This document shows, in pieces, positions 58,417 through 64,000 of a stretch of DNA of 64,000 nucleotides. The position numbers and the translations under genes are program-made. This DNA is from Rosa chinensis. Its lineage: Eukaryota > Streptophyta > Magnoliopsida > Rosales > Rosaceae. The stretch is taken from contig NC_037094.1 of assembly GCF_002994745.2 (NCBI RefSeq), forward strand, positions 40,231,456-40,295,455, in the 5' to 3' direction. The notes beneath the pieces were generated by a model. That model searched no databases, was not told the origin of the DNA, and worked only from the letters and a program-made list of their open reading frames with translations. The stretch's first letter is position 1. The number at the start of each line of letters is the position of its first letter.

Positions 58417-59258
58417 GTCTCTGCTTACCTAGTTTTAAAATTATTTTGCCGATACGAGTCAAACGTATGATTAGCCAAGGAGTTATAGAGCAAAGTTCAT
58501 TGACTCATTGTTTATTTTGCTATTAATTGTAGATTTTATTGGAGTTAGGATGGGGTTTATGGCTCGATTTGGTTCTGATGATTGCTCGCTTTCGTTAGGT
58601 TGGGGATACTTGGCTGATTGTTAGCTTAGAGTATGAAGTTTTATTATTTCTATATATGATCAATGCTTCATTGTTTAACATTTCAATTTGAATCCATATA
58701 GATCTTGCATTTGATACACGCAATTAAAAAAAAAAAGATGAAGAGCAAAAAGAAAAATAGTAAAATAGAAAGGAAAAGAAAGTGTCAGGGATTACTCTTC
58801 ATTTTTGTTTACTAAATTATACCTGATTACTCATATGGGTTGCTCCACAGGTTGATTTGTGCTGATCTTATTTCATTTGAGGCTTTCAATAAGTTTGAAG
58901 CGACTTAGCTTCTGAGGTGTATAACTCTTCATAGGTTTCTGTAATTTGTATCAGTTTGCTTTTTTCTTCAATTTTTTTTTTTGGTGTCAAATGGAGTATT
59001 CACTATTAGACACAAGTAAATGGAACGCAGGACAGGGCTTTCTCTGGAATACTTCCATTTCATGTATAACATAAAACTATTCATTTAGTTGTTCAGTTTT
59101 GGATGTCTCATGTGTAATCTTTTCACAAACCAACAAAACAACTGCCAAATTTCGTTGTAATGCGACTTTTATCATTTGATTCAATTAGTTACATTTCATT
59201 TGATTCAATAGTCTTATGTTGTACCTGACATTCAGTTCTTGTGGTTCAATGTTGATAG
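58417..59258. other. Unassigned AT-rich sequence
   Basis: No ORF or element recognised. It continues the E6 target sequence from 52784-52809. Features such as TCCACAG (near 58846) and poly-pyrimidine tracts could be splice sites of a gene remnant, but no coding sequence supports this. Confidence 0.35.
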
Positions 59259-59366
59259 GCACGCAGCAGCAGCGTTTCTAGTTTGAAATCGGTTTCTTTT
59301 TCCATTACTGGGAATCGCTTCCCATCTCTAACTTCAAGACCTGGACCTTTTCAAGTTTCCTATTCG
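59259..59366 (+). pseudogene. Exon fragment resembling a plastid acyl carrier protein transit peptide
   Basis: An open 36-codon exon-like block bounded by an acceptor (GATAG, 59254-59258) and a donor (GT at 59367). Its translation contains SSLKSVSFSITGNRFPSL and then SRPGPFQVS. This Ser-rich, Arg-containing pattern ending near FQVS is what I recall for the transit-peptide exon of plant chloroplast acyl carrier proteins, where FQVSC precedes the mature protein. The expected next exon, with the DSLD phosphopantetheine attachment site, is not found in the following 650 bases. It is therefore a fragment, either a captured exon or a relic of a host gene broken by transposons. The assignment is from memory of family sequences; a chance match cannot be excluded. 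Confidence 0.5.
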
Positions 59367-59549
59367 GTAGGTTATATCGTTGTACTATGACTCCTTCTTT
59401 GTTATGTTTGCCTCAACAATCTCATAGATAAATTTTTACATTATTGGATTTTAATCAATAGGTCCAGTTTAATTGTATCGGCAGTAGCTTTTTGTTCATT
59501 GTGCTTCTCTAATCACAAGAAACACTCATATTTTAGTTTCTACTGCAGA

Positions 59550-59650
59550 GAACACCATCAATTATTTGAAAAGGCTGCTCATCTTCAAGTCAGCAGTGAC
59601 GGATTTGAAGTTAATTTGGAAATCCAAAGCCAAGAGCTTGATATTACCGG
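59550..59650 (+). other. Possible second exon fragment, unknown product
   Basis: A block between a strong acceptor (CTACTGCAG, 59541-59549) and a donor (GTTAGT at 59651). One frame is open (FEKAAHLQVSSDGFEV and on). I do not recognise the product, and it does not look like the mature part of acyl carrier protein. It may be a captured exon of another gene or an artefact. Confidence 0.25.
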
Positions 59651-60012
59651 GTTAGTACTTCTTCCCCATTTTTATATTTCTGTTGTTTTCATTTATTTTG
59701 GAAGAAGTACTAAGTTTGTTTGTGGCAATGTTATGGCTGTGATTTTTTTTATTTTTTATTTTTGATATACATTAGTCTTTTAGAGTCTCCACTTGTTTAT
59801 TTTAAATAAAATAACATTATATAATTTATTTAAAATATAACTTGCACAAGACATACATATTCTGATGTAGCTTAATGAAACCAAGACAAACTTCTAACAA
59901 ATGGAAAACTCAATTAACACAAACATGTAGCTTTGATAAACCTTTAGCCTTTGACATACATAATCTTGACTCAATGTTTTGTTTGATTGATCTAGAAAAC
60001 TTGCATCTCACA
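59651..60012. other. AT-rich sequence upstream of a TNP2 fragment
   Basis: No recognised feature. An in-frame upstream extension (from 59875) of the TNP2 ORF is open but does not resemble the family. No CACTA terminus (CACTAC...) is seen on the plus strand between 58412 and 60012. Confidence 0.4.
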
Positions 60013-60341
60013 ATGGGTAAGAGTTGGATAAACTTAGGCAACAGATGGTCAAAGAGGGTTATTGATGGTTATGAAGACTTTTCGAAGTTTGCATACACCA
60101 ATAAGAATGAAAGTGAACAAATAAGCTATCCATGTAGAAAATGTTGCAATCGGCCCATTTATTTGCCCAAAGAAACTGTGCGAAAACATCTCAAACATAA
60201 TGGGTTCTTGAGAAAATATACGAATTGGATTTACCATGGAGAACCTCCAGTTGCTACTAACCATGCCAACTCTGAAATTGAAACTGAAGTTGATTTAAAT
60301 GTCCAAGATGATATGTTTGAAATGCTGCATGAAGCTATGGG
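60013..60341 (+). pseudogene. Second TNP2-type transposase, N-terminal fragment, cut by LTR
   Basis: About 110 codons starting MGKSWINLGNRW. This is the transposase-associated domain that precedes TNP2 in CACTA transposases. Visible landmarks are the start motif, a YPCRKCCNR cysteine cluster, VRKHLKHNGF and YTNWIYHGEP. An acidic linker follows before the family-A LTR begins at 60342. ATG 60013-60015 is chosen because the family usually starts with a short M-x-x-SW motif; the open frame extends upstream to 59875 without family resemblance. It is clearly diverged from the copy at 43383-44263 and lies on the opposite strand, so it belongs to a different CACTA element or a relic. The TNP2 catalytic region is not in the window. 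Confidence 0.88.
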
Positions 60342-61429
60342 TAATACGCTCAAAGCAAGCATATAATTTAACCCTAGAAATATCATTAGTAGTATAAGCA
60401 AGTAGGGATCGTTCTATTCCGGGGATTGAGGGTACACCTGTCAATGTAAGACAAATTAAACAATTAAAATAAAAACAAAGTATAATATTCACACATAAAC
60501 ACTATTCACGAATTTAGGGGGGATTTAGGTTTTTGGTTTTCGAAAATTAAAAACAAGAATCAAAACTAAGTATAAACAAAAACACAAATACAAGAATGAA
60601 ATGTAAGAAACAAAGATTAAAACCAAGTCTATAATTGAATTCGAATGAACCCTACATTGTTCTTCAAAGTCATGTGAAAGGAGTTGATCATGTGAAACAT
60701 TAGAAAGCAAACGATTTCCCATATTTTACTTTCAACGCTAATTAACCTAAGTGAAAGCACAAAGATTAATCCTATCAAACATGTAATCAAACCCTAGAAA
60801 GCTAGTCAATCATACATATTCAACGCAATAGACACATAGAAAGGCTATCAACTCAAGTGTACAACTTAGTATGAATAAGTTCACCTAATTGCAATCATTT
60901 TCAATTGAATTCGATTTTTGTCCAAAACCTTTACTACTTTCGATTTAAGTTCATAACACAAAAAGTTGAATCATGTTCTTAAATCTAGCACCACTCATAC
61001 ATAAACCCTAAAAGTTTCGAACCAATTAAGATTAACATACAAGAGATATCAATAAAGCAAATTCAATCGAACAATCACACATAAGCAACTTTGGAATCAC
61101 AACATAGTTTTCGAAATCCTTTATTCAATCATAAAATTTCAGATTATAAACCTTGTTCAAACATAAACGTTAACTAGAACAATCTTTAACAAAATCAAAC
61201 AAGGAGAATCAAAAGTGATTACAAGAAAGAAGGTTGAATTACACCGTGAATGGAGAGGTGGATGAATAACTTGAATGATGAAACAATGAAACTTGAAAGC
61301 AAGCTTCAAAGTGCACGGCTTCAAGGTGGAATGGTGGAGATGCTCACGGCTTGGTCTTGCTTCTTCCTTCCTTGCTTGAAAATGCCAAAGGTTGAACTAG
61401 AGAATGGAGAGAGCTTTCGCGCGTGGAGA
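60342..61429 (-). repeat. Family-A LTR fragment, cut by a family-B LTR
   Basis: Starts TAATACGCTC on the plus strand and runs through the family-A U5/R landmarks (GGGATCGTTCTATTCCGGGG near 60403) and the GTTGATCATGTGAAAC segment to 61429. The family-B LTR then begins. The rest is expected beyond the window. The U5 stem is ATATGCT / AGCGTAT, with one G-U pair. More diverged from E1 than the other copies. Confidence 0.88.
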
Positions 61430-64000
61430 TGATAGGAGCATAAAATGCGACGTTTATAATGTTTAAACCCTATATTTTGCTAAGTTATTTCCTTTATCTT
61501 GATCAATTTAACTTAGTTAGTGTTTTTCAGGTGAAAATGTTGTCTCAAAGTCCAAAAATGGCTAAGGAATGCACAAGTGGCGCAGAAATAAGAAGAAATG
61601 AAGAAATGGAAGTTCTCCTAGTTTGACTAGGAAAAGGAATCCTAGTTGGAGTAGGAATCAGAAGCTGACTTGGATTCAAACTCTTAAGTCGCGGAAATTA
61701 GAAGTACTACTTGAACAGGGAAACCCAATTCTACTCAGATAAGGAATCCTAGTGTGACAAGGAGTCCCTGTTGAATAAGGATTACTCGAGAAAGTTCCGC
61801 AAGAGTGTAGAAGAATCGCATAAAAGAAGTTTGTATTCAACTAGGAAACCTACTTGCATGTGGAGTTCTTCTCATACTAGGAGAGCTATGGAACGATCAT
61901 GAAGCCTCTAGAAGACTCAAGAAGGTCATATGCCGTGCACATGGAAGAGGAAGCAACAAGAGATTTGAATTACAAATCAATGGGGAATTTGGACTTCCTG
62001 TTGAGTAAGGATTGGAATTTCGTGAGACTCTTAAGGATTCTTGAAGGTCCTTGATGTTTCTACTTCAGAATAGGCGTGGAAGACATGTGAGAGGCATGTG
62101 ATGGCAAAGAAATCCTAATTGGACACAAGTTATGCTTTAAAGTCAAATCCGTTTCAGATTCGGAAATCTGCCTGTGCAGATCAGTCAACTTCAACGGAGT
62201 GTCAAAAATATCTCAGAGCTCAGAAAATTATGATCTTTATATGGTTAGAAAGCTACAGATGTCTAGTTTCCAGAACTTTTTACAGCTTGTCGATATCTAT
62301 TTTCTAGAAGAAGTTATGGAAGTTTTAGTAGACTGAGGTCAATCCTGCCGGAAATCTGTTTTGTGAGAAAGAAGTCCTAAATCAACACAAACTAGGAGAA
62401 ACCAAGTAGAAACGGATTGGGAGAGCCTTGGGACGTCCTCCTATAAATACCTTGTGTTTTAGACGTTTCAAGGTGAACAATTTTCTCCACAATTTCATAT
62501 TCTCACTTGTTCTCTCTAGTTTTCAGGTTTTCGCAATCTTCAAGGAGCAAAGCCGTAACCATCCACCTTCCTAGCCATGATCAACACTTGTGCGACACCT
62601 TGGAGCTGCTTTGGACCTTGGGACGTGACTAAGGGTTGTTCATACCATCATCTTCTCATGAGTTTTCACGGTTTTGGCTTTCTTGTAGTTAGAATTTCTG
62701 CTTTGGAATTTCTGTTATGTGAACCAAAACTATGATGTGACAAACTGATTTTTGGATGCAATTTTGATGTTCTTTTCTATGTTTGATGTGGTTGTGTGTC
62801 TTTTGTGTTGATTAATTGCCGAATATGGAATGATAATCTGATTTTTGGTGCTTCAGTACATGTTAACGATTTGCTTGGTCTGACAAACAAATAGAATGAA
62901 TTGCATCTAACTTGCTAGTAATTAGGTTTGATGCTTGGTGAAACCTAATTCAAATAAGTAGTAAAGGCTTGCTTTGAGTCGAAAATCAGATTATGCATGT
63001 GATGATAAGTTTTGACACGCTTAAATTTGCATGTTTATTGATTCTTTCTTGAACTTAATGATTTGAAAACGGGATTTTTCAACACAGTTGCTTTGAGTAT
63101 GTGATATCGAACTTTTCAAAATAAAATTGATTTGGTGCTTTGCTATTTCGATTTGACTTAAGAAAGAAAGTTAAAAGGGGACAATGGTTGCTTGGATCTT
63201 TGTGTTCTTGGTTGATAGCTTTCCATGGTAACTAATAAAGATTAATGGATGCATGAAAATATTGATCTTGAATGGTTCTTGATGAATTGTTTTCCAAAAA
63301 TTCTTCTTTTCCCACCTTTGTATAGAAACGATTTTAATCTTTTATTTGTTTTCTGAAAATTTATGATTTCAATCTTCAAAAACCCCCCTATCTTTACTTT
63401 TTCTTGTTTGTGTAAGTAAATAAAATTAACTTAGAATTTTTAGGTAGCATGTTAACTTAGATAAATAAAACAAAAAAAATAAAAAAAAATAAATGTTTTT
63501 AAAATTCGTGAATAGTGAGTCCGTGAATAGTAAATATGTGTTAGTGTTTTCTAGGAATTAATTTGGTGGTTTTTAGGGATTTGTTTTGTGTTTTTTAGGA
63601 GTTCCTAAATTTTAGGGATTCTTTGGTGTTTTATAGGAAAAATAGTTAGAGTTAGTTTTGACTTAGTATTTCTTGTTTGACTTGGTCAATAATTTGTTTT
63701 CTTAATAATTAAGTAATACTAATTAGTATATAACTAGTAATCATTGTTGTATATGGATTTTTAATATAACTATGACTTGTAAAATGTATTCTAATAGGAG
63801 TAGGATTTCCAAAACCTTTTCTAACTCAAATTCTTTGTTCCTTTCGAAATCTATGTATATATATACTTGTATATTTTGTAGTTTCTTCATTCTTTGTTCT
63901 CTAATTTCGTGTGAATAATGTATGTCTATCTAATTCTTTCTTTCTTGTTCTTCTAACGTTTGTGTGAACTTGTAAATGGTTTTTATTATTTTTGTGTAAC
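61430..64000 (+). repeat. Family-B LTR (runs off the window)
   Basis: Begins TGATAGGAGCATAAAATGCG directly after GGAGA (61425-61429, expected TSD). It is collinear with the reverse of 45254-49988 through most of its length. Near its end it has extra repeated TTTTTAGGGATT/TTTTAGGAGTT-like units (63560-63650) that the solo copy lacks. No U5 end or PBS is reached by 64000. It may be a 5' LTR of a longer element or a solo LTR. Confidence 0.88.
62442..62449 (+). promoter_or_regulatory. Probable TATA box of the family-B LTR
   Basis: TATAAATA, about 1010 bases into the LTR, in the same context as TATATATA of the solo copy at 48968-48975. The change between copies keeps a TATA-like sequence. Confidence 0.6.

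Overview
The window is plant nuclear DNA, almost certainly from a eudicot, made up nearly entirely of nested transposable elements. The evidence is Ty3/gypsy (Metaviridae) LTR retrotransposons of the Athila type primed by tRNA-Asp, TNP2-type CACTA (En/Spm) DNA transposons, AT-rich composition, and one exon fragment resembling the transit-peptide exon of a plant plastid acyl carrier protein (ACP). I see no intact host gene, no tRNA or rRNA gene and no bacterial-style feature. A rosid, possibly Rosaceae, is only a guess.

Layout. Copies are called E1 to E6; family A and family B are two related LTR families. (i) 1-33618 is E3, a minus-strand Athila element. Its 3' LTR is cut by the window start, and its integrase is split by E1. 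(ii) E1 (3602-24642, plus strand, TSD TGTCA) is split in its protease/RT linker by E2. (iii) E2 (10019-17023, minus strand, TSD TTCGA) has LTRs, PBS and PPT but no gag-pol. (iv) 33619-43382 is a minus-strand tandem, E4-E5, that shares one LTR. E3 sits in the leader of E4, and a solo LTR (34148-36176, TSD CTTTT) sits in the same leader. (v) The E5 outer LTR abuts a broken TNP2 transposase gene (43383-44263, minus) of a CACTA element whose right terminus is at 52780. A family-B solo LTR (45254-49988, TSD GTTAA) lies in a probable intron of that gene and itself contains a family-A solo LTR (45543-47929, TSD CACTA). (vi) E6 (52810-58411, TSD GGCAT) is another gag-pol-less derivative that has also lost its PBS. 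(vii) 58417-60341 holds the ACP-like exon and a second TNP2 5' fragment (plus strand), cut by a family-A LTR (60342-61429). That LTR is cut in turn by a family-B LTR that runs off the window (61430-64000).

How the parts work together. E1 and E3 encode Gag (with a CCHC knuckle), aspartic protease, RT, RNase H and integrase, but both carry disabling lesions. E1 has six coding lesions, yet its two LTRs differ by one substitution, so it was probably mobilised in trans after it was already dead. E2 and E6 share the same gag-pol deletion and spacer and look like one non-autonomous family. All copies keep cis-acting parts: the tRNA-Asp PBS, a PPT, extra internal PPT-like motifs, a leader with hairpins, and a small hairpin at the U5 end whose stem covaries between copies. 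These cis-acting RNA/DNA structures are the most promising less-described material in the window.

All calls come from reading the sequence and from remembered family features. LTR differences were counted by eye and should be recomputed.
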